From assembly GCF_050717545.1 (NCBI RefSeq), contig NZ_JBOITN010000031.1, forward strand, positions 94,528 to 158,527: 64,000 nucleotides of DNA, written 5' to 3'. The DNA is from Clostridium_AD sp050717545 (GTDB lineage Bacteria; Bacillota; Clostridia; Clostridiales; Clostridiaceae). Of this stretch, positions 24,962 to 34,475 are shown in pieces. Under the pieces are notes generated by a model. The model saw nothing but the letters and a program-made list of their open reading frames with translations. It made no database searches and had not been told where the DNA came from. Positions within the stretch are counted from its first letter, which is position 1, and the number at the start of each line of letters is the position of its first letter. The position numbers were made by a program, and so were the translations under genes.

Positions 24962-27340
24962 ATGAAAATTCCAGTTAAATGGCTTGAAGATTATGTAGAT
25001 ATAAATATTCCACCAAAGGAACTTGGCGATAGATTAACAATGTCTGGTTCAAATGTAGAAGAAGTTATTATAGCAGGTGCTGAAATTCAGAATGTTGTTT
25101 CGGGGAAAATAATAGAAATAGTTCGTCATCCCGATGCTGACAAATTGGTTGTGTGTCAGGTAGATATAGGCCTTGATAAACCAACACAAATAGTTACGGC
25201 AGCTACTAATATGAAAGAACAGGATATTGTACCAGTAGCCCTTCACGGCTCAACTCTTCATGGGGGATTAAAAATAAAAAAAGGTAAACTTCGTGGCATA
25301 GCTTCAAATGGTATGTTCTGCTCTGAGGAAGAACTTGGAATTGCTACAGATGAACCAGTATATGGATTGATGATACTTCCAAGCAATACGATTATTGGTA
25401 AAGACATAAAAGAAGTATTAAAACTTCAAAGTGTTTTAATTGATTTTGAGATAACATCAAATAGAGCGGATTGCCTTAGCGTTTTAGGGATTGCTAGAGA
25501 AACAGCTGCAACTCTTGGCACAACGCTAAGAAAACCATCGCTAGATTATAAAGCTTCTAACTTAGATAATGTAGAAGATATTTACAAAGTTAATATTAAA
25601 GATGAACTTTGCAGAAGATACATGTTAAAGGGAATAAAAAATATAAAAATTGAACCTTCACCACAATGGATGCAAGAAAGACTAATCGAGGCGGAACTTA
25701 GGCCTATTAATAATATAGTTGATATTACAAATTTTGTTATGCTTGAGATTGGTCAACCTATGCATGCATATGATGCCAGGCAAATTACAACTAACAATAT
25801 AATCATTGAGAGGGCAAAGAGCAATGATAAATTTGTTACATTGGATGAGAAAGAAAGAAATTTAGATGAAACTATTTTAACAATAAAAGATGGAGATAGA
25901 ACTATAGGACTTGCAGGTATAATGGGTGGCTTAAATTCAGAAATAAAAGAAGATACCATAAGCATAATATTTGAAAGTGCAAACTTTGATGGAGTTAATA
26001 TAAGACTTGCATCTAAAAAACTGGCACTAAGAACTGATGCGTCTTCAAAATTTGAAAAAGATTTGGATCCTAATATTGCTCAAATAGCTATAGAAAGAGC
26101 TTGCCATTTAGTAGAAGAGTTAGGCGCAGGTGAAATAATGCTCGGGTGCGTAGATGTGTATCCTAGTGTTATTAAACCTCATTCTTTAGAAGTAGATGCT
26201 AACTGGATTAATAAATTTTTAGGAACTGATATATCAAAACGTGATATGAAAATGTACCTTGATAGATTAGAACTTACTACTGACATAATAGGTGACTTTT
26301 TAATTATACAGGTACCTACATTTAGAGCTGATATTAACATAAGAGAAGACATAGCAGAAGAAGTAGCAAGAATATATGGCTATGATAATATACCAACTAC
26401 TATGCCTAAATGTGAGACTTTAAAAAGTGGAAAAAGTGAGAAACAAAAATTAGAAGATAAGGTAGTCCTATCACTAACTTCCAGTTCACTCAATCAATCT
26501 ATTAGTTATTCATTTGTAAGCCCTAAATTATTCAATAAAATTTTGGTTCCAGAAGGCAGCGAATTAAGGAAAGTAGTTACTATCAGAAATCCTCTAGGAG
26601 AAGATTATAGTATAATGAGAACTACAACCATAGCTTCTATGATGGAATGTTTATCAAGGAACTACTCAAGAAACAATGAAGAAGCTAGGTTATTTGAAAT
26701 AGGTAAAGTTTATATCCCAAATGAAGATGCAGATAAACTACCGGAGGAAAGAAATATATTGACTATAGGTATGTATGGGAATGTTGATTACCTGGACTTA
26801 AAAGGTGTTGTAGAAAATGTCCTAGAAATTCTAGGAATGAAAAATACATCTTTTAAAAGAGAAAGTGAAAACCCAACTTATCACCCTGGTAAAACCGCTA
26901 ATTTATTTGTAAAAAGAGAATTTGCAGGTGTAGTTGGTGAAATTCACCCAACTGTATCTGAAAACTACGAAGTTGAGCCAAGGTGTTATATAGCAGAGCT
27001 AAACCTAGATATACTATATAAATATGCGGAGCTTAACAAGAAATATAAACCACTACCTAAATTTCCAGCTGTAACAAGAGATATTGCACTTATAGTTGAC
27101 GAGGAAATTTTAGTTCAAGATATAGAGGATATAATAGTAGCACAAGGTGGTAATATTTTAGAAAGTACTAAGTTATTTGATGTATATAAGGGTAAACAAA
27201 TAGCTGACGGTAAGAAAAGTGTAGCTTATGCTATATTTTATAGAAGAGCCGACAAGACGTTAACAGATGATGAGGTAAATAAGGTACATGATAAAATATT
27301 AAGAACATTAGAGCACAAAATAGGTGCTCAGCTTAGATAA
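24962..27340 (+). CDS. pheT: Phenylalanyl-tRNA synthetase beta subunit
   Basis: The large subunit with editing and tRNA-binding domains. It has an N-terminal EMAP-like OB fold (about 40-150, VVSGKIIEIVRHPDADKLVVCQVDIG), the B3/B4 editing domain (ITSNRADCLSVLGIARETAA), B5 (YGYDNIPTTMP), the catalytic-like domain, and the C-terminal ferredoxin-fold anticodon-binding domain (PAVTRDIALIVDEEILVQDIEDII). Length 792 residues. The start ATG follows CTAGGAGG. Confidence 0.98.
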   Translation: MKIPVKWLEDYVDINIPPKELGDRLTMSGSNVEEVIIAGAEIQNVVSGKIIEIVRHPDADKLVVCQVDIGLDKPTQIVTAATNMKEQDIVPVALHGSTLHGGLKIKKGKLRGIASNGMFCSEEELGIATDEPVYGLMILPSNTIIGKDIKEVLKLQSVLIDFEITSNRADCLSVLGIARETAATLGTTLRKPSLDYKASNLDNVEDIYKVNIKDELCRRYMLKGIKNIKIEPSPQWMQERLIEAELRPINNIVDITNFVMLEIGQPMHAYDARQITTNNIIIERAKSNDKFVTLDEKERNLDETILTIKDGDRTIGLAGIMGGLNSEIKEDTISIIFESANFDGVNIRLASKKLALRTDASSKFEKDLDPNIAQIAIERACHLVEELGAGEIMLGCVDVYPSVIKPHSLEVDANWINKFLGTDISKRDMKMYLDRLELTTDIIGDFLIIQVPTFRADINIREDIAEEVARIYGYDNIPTTMPKCETLKSGKSEKQKLEDKVVLSLTSSSLNQSISYSFVSPKLFNKILVPEGSELRKVVTIRNPLGEDYSIMRTTTIASMMECLSRNYSRNNEEARLFEIGKVYIPNEDADKLPEERNILTIGMYGNVDYLDLKGVVENVLEILGMKNTSFKRESENPTYHPGKTANLFVKREFAGVVGEIHPTVSENYEVEPRCYIAELNLDILYKYAELNKKYKPLPKFPAVTRDIALIVDEEILVQDIEDIIVAQGGNILESTKLFDVYKGKQIADGKKSVAYAIFYRRADKTLTDDEVNKVHDKILRTLEHKIGAQLR

Positions 27341-27350
27341 AAGCATTAAA

Positions 27351-27381
27351 TTATAACCCTCTTATAGCAAGGGGGTTATAA
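27351..27381 (+). terminator. Weak terminator after pheT
   Basis: TTATAACCCTCTT pairs with AAGGGGGTTATAA, but the following tract is ATAATAATTT rather than T-rich. Confidence 0.55.
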
Positions 27382-27520
27382 TAATTTACAACATCTTTAA
27401 AAATAATAGGTTAATATAATAATTGTATTAAATACATGTATAATTTGAAAAAAATGGTTTTATTAAAAGTTATAATGTGATACAATGATATCAACTAATC
27501 TGTCTAAGAGGGTGTTTTAG

Positions 27521-28120
27521 ATGAATGTTGTAACAATAAAAATAAATGGTGTTGAATATAATTTAAAGGGCGATGAAAGAGAAGAATATTTACATAAGGT
27601 AGCTAGTTATGTTAATAAAAAAATAAAGAATATAATGAGTAATAATGAGAAGCTTAGTACTTCGTCAGCGGCAATTCTAACTGCGTTAAATTTAGGCGAT
27701 GATATGTTTAAAAGTAGTATATGTTGCAATGAACTCTCAAGTAAAGTTAAATCCATAGAAGTGCGTGATGAAGAACTTACTGAGCAATTAGAGGGTTTAA
27801 AAAAACAACTAAGTCATTTGGAAGATTATAATCAAGAATTGCTTAATAAGTGTAAAAAAGTAGAGAAAACAGAATATGTAAAAACTTTAGAGCAAGAAAA
27901 TATAGAAATGCAACAACAATTAGATATTTTACAAGAGGCTAGTCAAAGTTCAAATCAAGAAAACATTAATATGAACAGAGAAAATAAAGAAATGAAATTT
28001 AAGCTGCAATCTTATAAGTATAAAATAATTGATTCTCAAAATAAGCTAATAGAATACCAAATTAGTTTAGCTAAGCAAAAGAAAATTAATAATCCACTTT
28101 TATCCTCACATAAGAAATAG
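27521..28120 (+). CDS. zapA: ZapA-family cell division protein, long form
   Basis: A ZapA-like protein that stabilises FtsZ filaments at midcell. The N-terminal head VVTIKINGVEYNLKGDEREEYLHKVASYVNKKI and AAILTALNLGDDMFK are diagnostic. From about residue 75 the protein becomes a long coiled coil (ELTEQLEGLKKQLSHLEDYNQELLNKC...), giving 199 residues instead of the about 85-100 of a typical ZapA. Long forms are common in clostridia. The start is ATG after AGAGGGTG. It stands alone after pheT, as in many Firmicutes. Confidence 0.9.
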   Translation: MNVVTIKINGVEYNLKGDEREEYLHKVASYVNKKIKNIMSNNEKLSTSSAAILTALNLGDDMFKSSICCNELSSKVKSIEVRDEELTEQLEGLKKQLSHLEDYNQELLNKCKKVEKTEYVKTLEQENIEMQQQLDILQEASQSSNQENINMNRENKEMKFKLQSYKYKIIDSQNKLIEYQISLAKQKKINNPLLSSHKK

Positions 28121-28171
28121 TTCTTATTTAAGAATATGCTAGATTGTGAATTGGAGAGATTTTTTTAAAAT

Positions 28172-28237
28172 AAATAGTCAGGTAATAGTGAGAAATTTGC
28201 CTTCGAAAATTTTCCGCTATCCCTTGGCTATTTTTTT
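28172..28237 (+). terminator. Terminator after zapA
   Basis: AAATAGTCAGG(TA)ATAG with CTATCCCTTGGCTATTT and seven T's. The stem is imperfect and the loop long. Confidence 0.5.
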
Positions 28238-28285
28238 GGTTATAATTAAAGTATGGTTTTATTAAATGAAAAGGGTGGTACATAA

Positions 28286-30217
28286 ATGAATGTGTTAACA
28301 ATAGAAGAAATGAGTAAAAGCTTTAGTGAGAGAATACTCATTAATAAAGCATCACTAGGTATAAGCGATAGTGATAAAATTGGTTTAATAGGAGTTAATG
28401 GTACTGGAAAGTCTACTTTCTTAAAAATAATAGCTGGTTTTGAAGTTCCTGATGAAGGAAGAATTTTAAAAGGTAGTATGATAAATATAGAATATTTATC
28501 TCAAAATCCTGAATTTGACCCAGAAGCTACAGTGCTTGAGCAAATTTTTAAGAGTAAAACTGATATTATGAAGGTTATAAGAGAATATGAGGTTACTTTA
28601 GAAAAAATGGAAGAAAATCCAGAGGATGAAAAAATCCAAAATGCTTTAATGAGACTTAACACTAGGATGGATGCATGCAATGGTTGGGAAGTACAAAATG
28701 ATGCTAAAATTATACTTACGAAACTTGGAATAACTGATTTTAAGCAAAAAATTGGTGAGCTTTCAGGTGGACAAAGGAAAAGAGTAGCTTTATGTAGTGC
28801 CCTAATTACTCCATCAGATTTACTAATACTGGATGAACCTACAAATCATATGGATAATGAAATAATAGATTGGCTTGAGAAATTTTTAAATAATAGAAAA
28901 GGTGCATTACTTATGATTACTCATGATAGGTATTTTTTAGATAGAATTACAAATAAAATTATCGAATTAGATAAAGGTAATCTATATAGCTACCAGGGAA
29001 ATTATAGTGTGTTTTTGGAAAAGAAAGTTGAAAGAATGGCTTTAATGGGTTCAATGGAGAAAAAAAGAGAGAGTTTATTTAAAAAGGAACTAGCTTGGAT
29101 AAGACGTGGTGCAAAAGCTAGAACTACTAAGCAAAAAGCTAGAATTGATCGTTTTGATGAGCTTCGCGATGGAAAAGTTGAGGTAACAAACGAAAAGCTA
29201 GAATTAAACTCTGCATCAACGAGACTTGGTAAAAAGATTATGAATGTTGAACATATCTATAAGGCATTTGGTGATAAAAAGTTAATTAGTGACTTTAATC
29301 ATGTTTTTACTAGGAGAGATAAAGTAGGTATTATAGGCCCTAATGGTATGGGTAAATCTACGCTTATGAATATTTTAAGCGGTATACTAAGTCCTGATTC
29401 AGGTATAATTGATTGGGGCGAAACATTAAAGATTGGTTTCTTCCATCAAGAAAATGGTGAGATGGACGAAAAGCTACGTGCTATAGAATATATCCGTGAA
29501 GGAGCAGAATTTATAACCACAGGTGATGGAGAACAGATTACAGCTTCTCAAATGCTTGAGAGATTTTTATTTGATGGAACTACAAAACATTCATTTATTT
29601 CCAGTTTATCCGGTGGGGAAAAAAGAAGGCTATATCTTTTAAGAATTCTTATGGAAGCTCCAAATGTATTATTCTTAGATGAACCTACCAATGACTTTGA
29701 TATACAAACTCTAGCAGTGCTTGAAGATTATTTGGATGGATTTAATGGTGTGGTTATAACTGTATCTCATGATAGATATTTTTTAGATAGAGTATCTGAT
29801 AAAATATTTAGTTTTGAAGGAAATCAAAAGATAATTCAATTTGTAGGGAATTATACTGAATATCAAGAATATATACAAAACAATCCAAACTTACTTGAAG
29901 ATAATGAAGAAAGTAATGAAAGTGAAGATAAAGAAGCTATAAAGGATATTATCCCAGAAATTAAGCAGGATAAACCTTTGAAATTTACTTTTAAAGAGCA
30001 AAAGGAATTTGATGAAATTGATGGTTTAGTTGAACAAAAAGAAGCAGATCTTGTTGAGGTTAATAAAAAGATTAATGCTGCAGGCAGTGATTTTGAATAT
30101 TTGGAGAAATTGATGAAGCAGCAAAAATATATTGGATCTGAATCAGAACGTCTAATGAAACGTTGGACAGAGCTCAATGAGTTAAATGAGTCTATTGAAG
30201 CTCAAAAAAATAGTTAA
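28286..30217 (+). CDS. ABC-F family ATPase, Uup-like
   Basis: A soluble twin-ATPase that acts on ribosomes or, for Uup, in genome stability. It has no membrane domain. The first cassette has GVNGTGKST at about 37-45 and signature LSGGQRKRVAL; the second has GPNGMGKST and LSGGEKRRLYL. Both have intact Walker B (LLILDEPTNHMD; VLFLDEPTNDFD). The linker between cassettes carries the P-site tRNA-interaction-like segment RRGAKARTTKQKARIDRFDEL. The C-terminal coiled coil (about 570-640) is the Uup mark. Length 643 residues. Monocistronic between two hairpins. Confidence 0.88.
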   Translation: MNVLTIEEMSKSFSERILINKASLGISDSDKIGLIGVNGTGKSTFLKIIAGFEVPDEGRILKGSMINIEYLSQNPEFDPEATVLEQIFKSKTDIMKVIREYEVTLEKMEENPEDEKIQNALMRLNTRMDACNGWEVQNDAKIILTKLGITDFKQKIGELSGGQRKRVALCSALITPSDLLILDEPTNHMDNEIIDWLEKFLNNRKGALLMITHDRYFLDRITNKIIELDKGNLYSYQGNYSVFLEKKVERMALMGSMEKKRESLFKKELAWIRRGAKARTTKQKARIDRFDELRDGKVEVTNEKLELNSASTRLGKKIMNVEHIYKAFGDKKLISDFNHVFTRRDKVGIIGPNGMGKSTLMNILSGILSPDSGIIDWGETLKIGFFHQENGEMDEKLRAIEYIREGAEFITTGDGEQITASQMLERFLFDGTTKHSFISSLSGGEKRRLYLLRILMEAPNVLFLDEPTNDFDIQTLAVLEDYLDGFNGVVITVSHDRYFLDRVSDKIFSFEGNQKIIQFVGNYTEYQEYIQNNPNLLEDNEESNESEDKEAIKDIIPEIKQDKPLKFTFKEQKEFDEIDGLVEQKEADLVEVNKKINAAGSDFEYLEKLMKQQKYIGSESERLMKRWTELNELNESIEAQKNS

Positions 30218-30245
30218 AGTATTACCTATAATGGTATAATAAAGG

Positions 30246-30290
30246 CGGCTTCAGAAGAAAATTTATATTTCTACTGAAGTCGTTATATTT
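30246..30290 (+). terminator. Terminator after the Uup-like gene
   Basis: CGGCTTCAG...CTGAAGTCG with an inner AGAAA/TTTCT extension, followed by TTATATTTT. Confidence 0.7.
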
Positions 30291-30359
30291 TAATGAATAC
30301 AATGAATTATATTATTATTCAATAAAGACGGTAGTTATTAAAAAAAGAAGGTATAATCT

Positions 30360-32726
30360 GTGGATAAAAATAGAGATATAAAAATATCTGTGCGTAACTT
30401 AGTAGAATTTGTACTACGGGCTGGCGATTTAGATTCGAGATTTATGGGCAGTAGTAGAGCTGTAGATGGTACAAAGGCGCATCAAAAAATTCAGCATGAA
30501 AACAGAGAAAAGTATTCTATTATATTTGGAGAAGAGTATTTGGCAGAGGTAAGTTTAAAACATAGAATATTATATAATGATACTGTAATTCAAGTTGAAG
30601 GGCGTGCTGATGGTATTTTAATTATTGGCGATAAAGTTACCATAGATGAAATTAAAACAGTTACTAAAGATGTTGAACTTATTAAGGAAGATTATAATAG
30701 TCTTCATTGGGCCCAGGCTAAGTGTTATGCGTATATATATGGCATTCAAAATAATTTTGAGCTTATAAGTGTTCAGTTAACTTATTATGAATTAGAGACG
30801 GAGAAGATAAAGCAATTCATTAAGGCTTTTTCAATAAATAAACTTAAGGAATTTTTTGATGAAATTATTTCTAGTTATTTTATATGGGCTAATATCACAT
30901 ATGAGTGGAATAAGGTGCGAGATAAAACTATAAAAGATTTAAAGTTTCCTTTTGATAGTTATAGAGATGGACAAAGGGAACTTGCCGTTTCCGTATACAA
31001 AACAATAACTCAAAATAAAAAGATGTTCGTGCAGGCACCTACTGGTATAGGTAAAACTATATCTACTTTGTTTCCAGCGATTAAAGCTGTGGGAGAGGGT
31101 CATTCTCAAAAGATATTCTACTTAACAGCTAAAACTATAACAAGGCAGGTTGCAGAGGATGCCTTTGATAAAATGAAAAAGAATGGACTTAAATTTAAGA
31201 CAATTACAATAACTGCAAAAGACAAAGTGTGTTTTAGCAAAGGTAGTGCATGCAACCCGCAGCAGTGCACATTTGCAAAAGGTCATTTTGATAGGGTTAA
31301 CGGAGCGCTACTTGATATTTTGAAAAATGAAGATACATTTAGTAGAGAAATAATTGAAAATTATTCAAATAAATATAAAGTATGCCCCTTTGAATTTTCA
31401 TTGGATTTAACTCTGTGGTCTGATTGTGTTATATGTGATTATAACTATGTATTTGACCCTAGGGTATACTTAAAAAGATTCTTTACAGATAACACAGGCG
31501 ACTATACTATTTTGGTTGACGAGGCTCACAACCTAGTTGATAGAGCTAGAGAAATGTATTCGGCATCACTTCATAAAAAACCGCTTTTGCAATTGAAAAG
31601 AGATATCAAAGCTATTGACAAGCAAATGTACAAAATTATTAATAAGCTTAATGCTTTTATGGCTGACATGAAAAAGATGTGTAATGAAGATGGGTACTAT
31701 AAACAAAAGGGTGAGCCAGTAGATGTATATAATCTGCTTACAAGGCTTACTAAAATATTAGAGGTTTGGCTAACAAAAAATGAAAAATCTGCAATATACG
31801 ATAACTTTTTAGAACTGTATTTTAATTCGCTAAGTTTCATTCGTGTGGCTGAGCTTTATGATGATAAATATGTAACCTATGTAGAAAGTACTGATGATGA
31901 TGTGATATTAAAAATATTTTGTTTAGATCCCTCTAAGCTTTTAAGAGAAGCATCTAAAAGAGGGCGGTCGGTGATATATTTTTCTGCAACATTACTACCA
32001 CTTTCATATTTTAAAAAAATTTTAGGTGGTGTCAAGTTAGATTACAATTTAACATTAAGTTCTCCTTTTGATAGAGATAAACTTAAAGTTCTAGTAGCTA
32101 AAGATATCTCCACTAAATTTAGACATAGAGAAAATAGTTACCCTAAAATAGTGGAATATATATATTCTATAATAAGCTCTAAAAATGGAAATTATATGGT
32201 GTTTTTCCCTTCTTATAAGTATATGGATGAAGTGTATGATAGATTTACTCAAAAGTATCCTGGAATAAAAGTTAAAACCCAAATGAGTTTTATGACAGAG
32301 GAGCAGCGCGAAGCTTTTCTACAAAATTTTAATAGTTTAAGTAGCGATGACACCTTAGGATTTGGAGTTTTAGGTGGTATATTTTCAGAAGGAATTGATT
32401 TAAAAGGTGAAGCCTTAATCGGTGCTATAATTGTAGGTGTAGGACATCCCATGATTTGTTTTGAACGAGAAATTATTAAAGAATATTTTGATGAAAAAAG
32501 TAATAATGGATATGAATATTCTTATATGTACCCAGGCATGAATAAAGTACTTCAGGCAGCTGGAAGAGTAATTAGAACAGAAGAAGATAGAGGGACAGTG
32601 CTTTTAATAGATGATAGATTTCTTCACCAAAGGTATAAAAGGCTTTTCCCAAAAGAGTGGGATAATTATAATATAATAAGTAATAAGACCGATGTGCAAA
32701 AAGAGGTCAGCGAATTCTGGAAGTAA
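30360..32726 (+). CDS. PD-(D/E)XK nuclease fused to an XPD/DinG-type Fe-S helicase
   Basis: A two-domain DNA repair enzyme of 788 residues. The N terminus (about 1-170) has Cas4/RecB-type nuclease residues: GTKAHQK (His41), VEGRADG (Asp84), IDEIKT (Glu97, Lys99) and QAKCYAY (about 119-125). From about 205 it is an SF2 XPD-like helicase: Walker A APTGIGKT, then cysteines in KVCFSKGSACNPQQC and VCPFEF...SDCVICDYNYVFDP consistent with a 4Fe-4S site, DEAH at about 387-390, and C-terminal motifs GILSEGIDL-like and QAAGRVIRTEEDRG. The start is GTG after AGAAGG. Such fusions exist in Firmicutes; a 5'-3' helicase with coupled nuclease is the expected activity. Confidence 0.88.
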   Translation: MDKNRDIKISVRNLVEFVLRAGDLDSRFMGSSRAVDGTKAHQKIQHENREKYSIIFGEEYLAEVSLKHRILYNDTVIQVEGRADGILIIGDKVTIDEIKTVTKDVELIKEDYNSLHWAQAKCYAYIYGIQNNFELISVQLTYYELETEKIKQFIKAFSINKLKEFFDEIISSYFIWANITYEWNKVRDKTIKDLKFPFDSYRDGQRELAVSVYKTITQNKKMFVQAPTGIGKTISTLFPAIKAVGEGHSQKIFYLTAKTITRQVAEDAFDKMKKNGLKFKTITITAKDKVCFSKGSACNPQQCTFAKGHFDRVNGALLDILKNEDTFSREIIENYSNKYKVCPFEFSLDLTLWSDCVICDYNYVFDPRVYLKRFFTDNTGDYTILVDEAHNLVDRAREMYSASLHKKPLLQLKRDIKAIDKQMYKIINKLNAFMADMKKMCNEDGYYKQKGEPVDVYNLLTRLTKILEVWLTKNEKSAIYDNFLELYFNSLSFIRVAELYDDKYVTYVESTDDDVILKIFCLDPSKLLREASKRGRSVIYFSATLLPLSYFKKILGGVKLDYNLTLSSPFDRDKLKVLVAKDISTKFRHRENSYPKIVEYIYSIISSKNGNYMVFFPSYKYMDEVYDRFTQKYPGIKVKTQMSFMTEEQREAFLQNFNSLSSDDTLGFGVLGGIFSEGIDLKGEALIGAIIVGVGHPMICFEREIIKEYFDEKSNNGYEYSYMYPGMNKVLQAAGRVIRTEEDRGTVLLIDDRFLHQRYKRLFPKEWDNYNIISNKTDVQKEVSEFWK

Positions 32727-32730
32727 AGTA

Positions 32731-32763
32731 AAAGACCTAAGCAATTGCTTAGGTCTTTATATA
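32731..32763 (+). terminator. Terminator after the nuclease-helicase gene
   Basis: A 12-bp perfect hairpin, AAAGACCTAAGC-AATT-GCTTAGGTCTTT, followed by an AT tract. Confidence 0.85.
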
Positions 32764-32809
32764 TATAATAACTAAAATTTAGTTATAAAGTCCATTGGGG
32801 GGGATAAAG

Positions 32810-32968
32810 AAAAGGAAACTAAATTAATAATAACTGCTCCAATACATCTACATAAAATATTTATATCCATCAATACGATAATGGGTCACTGGTTATTAGT
32901 TAGAGCGTAATATGAATAAATAATTATGTTCATAACTAATTATAAGATATAAATAGTTTCCTTTTTTT
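32810..32968 (+). ncRNA. Candidate structured RNA or small inverted-repeat element
   Basis: AAAAGGAAACTA and TAGTTTCCTTTT form a 12-bp perfect stem enclosing 132 bases, and a run of T's follows the right arm, so it resembles an sRNA closed by a terminator. Inside, TTAGTTA...TAACTAA with ATGAA/TTCA forms another hairpin. No ORF is present. Equally, the arms could be terminal repeats of a short MITE. The remaining 32.97-33.40 kb holds a 0A-like box and motif copy B but no gene. Confidence 0.35.
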
Positions 32969-33146
32969 ATTTAGGGGTTTTTCTGTTTTGTAATTTAATA
33001 TCGAAACAAGGTTTATCGTTTGTATAAGTAATACTGGGGGAAATTCGACTTATTTCTTATTCTTAGGATAACATTTATAACACGTTTAGTCAATAGTTTT
33101 TAGTAAAATTAATAAAAACAAGAAAAAAATAAAAATAAAGGATGCA

Positions 33147-33157
33147 ATTCGACAAAA
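33147..33157 (-). promoter_or_regulatory. Candidate Spo0A box
   Basis: On the minus strand the sequence reads TTTTGTCGAAT, containing the TGTCGAA core recognised by phosphorylated Spo0A. It lies about 250 bases before the zinc-ribbon gene. A single box is suggestive only. Confidence 0.35.
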
Positions 33158-33193
33158 TATATATGTAATTATTTAATCCTTATTTATAACGAC

Positions 33194-33221
33194 ATTTCAG
33201 TTCCGCAGGAGATGATTTAAT
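33194..33221 (+). promoter_or_regulatory. Repeated palindromic motif, copy B
   Basis: Core TCAGTTCCGCAGGAGATGA, then TTTAAT. It differs from copies A and D at two or three positions, one of which turns a stem C-G pair into a T-G pair. It lies 184 bases before the zinc-ribbon membrane protein. Confidence 0.6.
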
Positions 33222-33404
33222 TAGTAGTGTAATTGTAATAGAATAGAAGTATAAACAGGCATTACTAATCTTTTACAGAAAATTAATAATAATCTGAGCA
33301 TTATAGTGATAAAATATATATAAGAGCATTAATCATATATTCGTCAATGTAGATAACAATTCGCAGTTGTTATCCACTCCAGAGAAAAGTAGGGGGAATT
33401 GTAA

Positions 33405-33821
33405 ATGTTTGTTAAATGTTGTAGAGGATCTTATGGCTGGGATAGACTATCAAAAGTAACCTTATTATCAGGGATACTTTTGATTGTAACTAGGTATGCA
33501 TGGATTTTAGGAACAACACTTATTGTATATTCAATTTGGAGAAGTAAGTCATATAATTTGCATAGGAGAAATACTGAGAAATTCATTTTTGAAAATATAG
33601 AAAGAGGGTTTTATAATAAAATTGGAAATTTTAAACATAATTTTAAGCTAATTAGTATTAAAATTAAAAAATATAATCCTATAGAGAGATTAAAAGAAAA
33701 AAGAAAGTATATAATTACTAGTTGTCCGAAATGTAAACAAAAATTAAGGGTACCAAGAAAAAAAGGGAGAATTATTGTTACTTGTTCAAATTGTTTTAGT
33801 GAGTTTAGGTTAAAAACGTAA
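33405..33821 (+). CDS. Small membrane protein with C-terminal zinc ribbon
   Basis: A 138-residue protein. Residues 18-42 (VTLLSGILLIVTRYAWILGTTLIVY) look like one or two membrane helices. A basic linker (about 45-100) leads to a zinc ribbon, SCPKCKQKLRVPRKKGRIIVTCSNCFSEF, with two CxxC pairs. The layout puts the ribbon in the cytoplasm if the N terminus is short and outside. I know similar clostridial proteins only as uncharacterised. The ATG follows AGTAGGGGG. It lies downstream of motif copy B and a 0A-like box. Confidence 0.65.
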   Translation: MFVKCCRGSYGWDRLSKVTLLSGILLIVTRYAWILGTTLIVYSIWRSKSYNLHRRNTEKFIFENIERGFYNKIGNFKHNFKLISIKIKKYNPIERLKEKRKYIITSCPKCKQKLRVPRKKGRIIVTCSNCFSEFRLKT

Positions 33822-33853
33822 AAAAAGATATCCTTAATATGGATATCTTTTTT
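33821..33853. terminator. Bidirectional terminator between the zinc-ribbon gene and abrB
   Basis: AAAAAAGATATCC and GGATATCTTTTTT, a 13-bp perfect stem with a 7-base loop and T-runs on both strands. Confidence 0.88.
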
Positions 33854-33891
33854 ATTATTAGGTATATGATAGCTAATTTTAAAAAAATAAA

Positions 33892-34137
33892 TTATTTACT
33901 TGATCCTAATTCAGCAAGACAATCTTTACAAATGTTTTTACCTTTGTAATTTACAACGTCTCTTGCATTTTGACAGAAAATACAAGCTGGTTCATATTTC
34001 TTAAGGATAATTTGATCACCATCTACATAGATTTCTAAAGCGTCCTTGATATCTATATCTAAAGTTCTTCTTAATTCTATAGGAATAACAATTCTTCCAA
34101 GTTCATCCACTTTTCTTACAATACCTGTTGATTTCAT
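33892..34137 (-). CDS. abrB: AbrB-type transition-state regulator
   Basis: An 81-residue DNA-binding protein. The swapped-hairpin N terminus MKSTGIVRKVDELGRIVIPIELRRTLDI is nearly canonical AbrB. The C-terminal part carries CIFCQNARDVVNYKGKNICKDC, two CxxC pairs that suggest a zinc site, typical of clostridial AbrB. These proteins repress sporulation and solvent/toxin genes during growth. The ATG follows GAGGAGG. Confidence 0.92.
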   Translation of the reverse strand: MKSTGIVRKVDELGRIVIPIELRRTLDIDIKDALEIYVDGDQIILKKYEPACIFCQNARDVVNYKGKNICKDCLAELGSSK

Positions 34138-34475
34138 ATAATTTCCTCCTCAAACATCTTTCGACTTATTTATAATTAAATTGTAGCAAAAATAACATAA
34201 AACGTCAATAGGTTTATGAAAACATTTAAAAATAATAATAAAAATTAACAAACTTTTACGTATTATGCAAATAAAATATAATTGCCTGTCATTTTAAAAG
34301 ATATTATAATATCTTTTAAAGTATACATAAATTTTTAATTATTACAATATTAGCAACGGTATGAAATTAATGTAAAAAAATATAAGACATATAAGATAAG
34401 ATAAAATAAAAAAGGGTTAGTACAATTTAAATTGTACTAACTCTTTTAAAGATAATTAATAATTTTAAAATAGAA
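34138..34475. other. Intergenic region between abrB and yajQ
   Basis: No ORF. It contains an AT-only hairpin near 34290-34322 (CTTTTAAAAGATATT...AATATCTTTTAAAG) and the yajQ terminator listed separately. The abrB promoter should lie here. Confidence 0.4.
34416..34441 (-). terminator. Terminator after yajQ
   Basis: GTTAGTACAAT-TTAA-ATTGTACTAAC flanked by A/T runs on both sides, downstream of the minus-strand yajQ gene. Confidence 0.85.
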
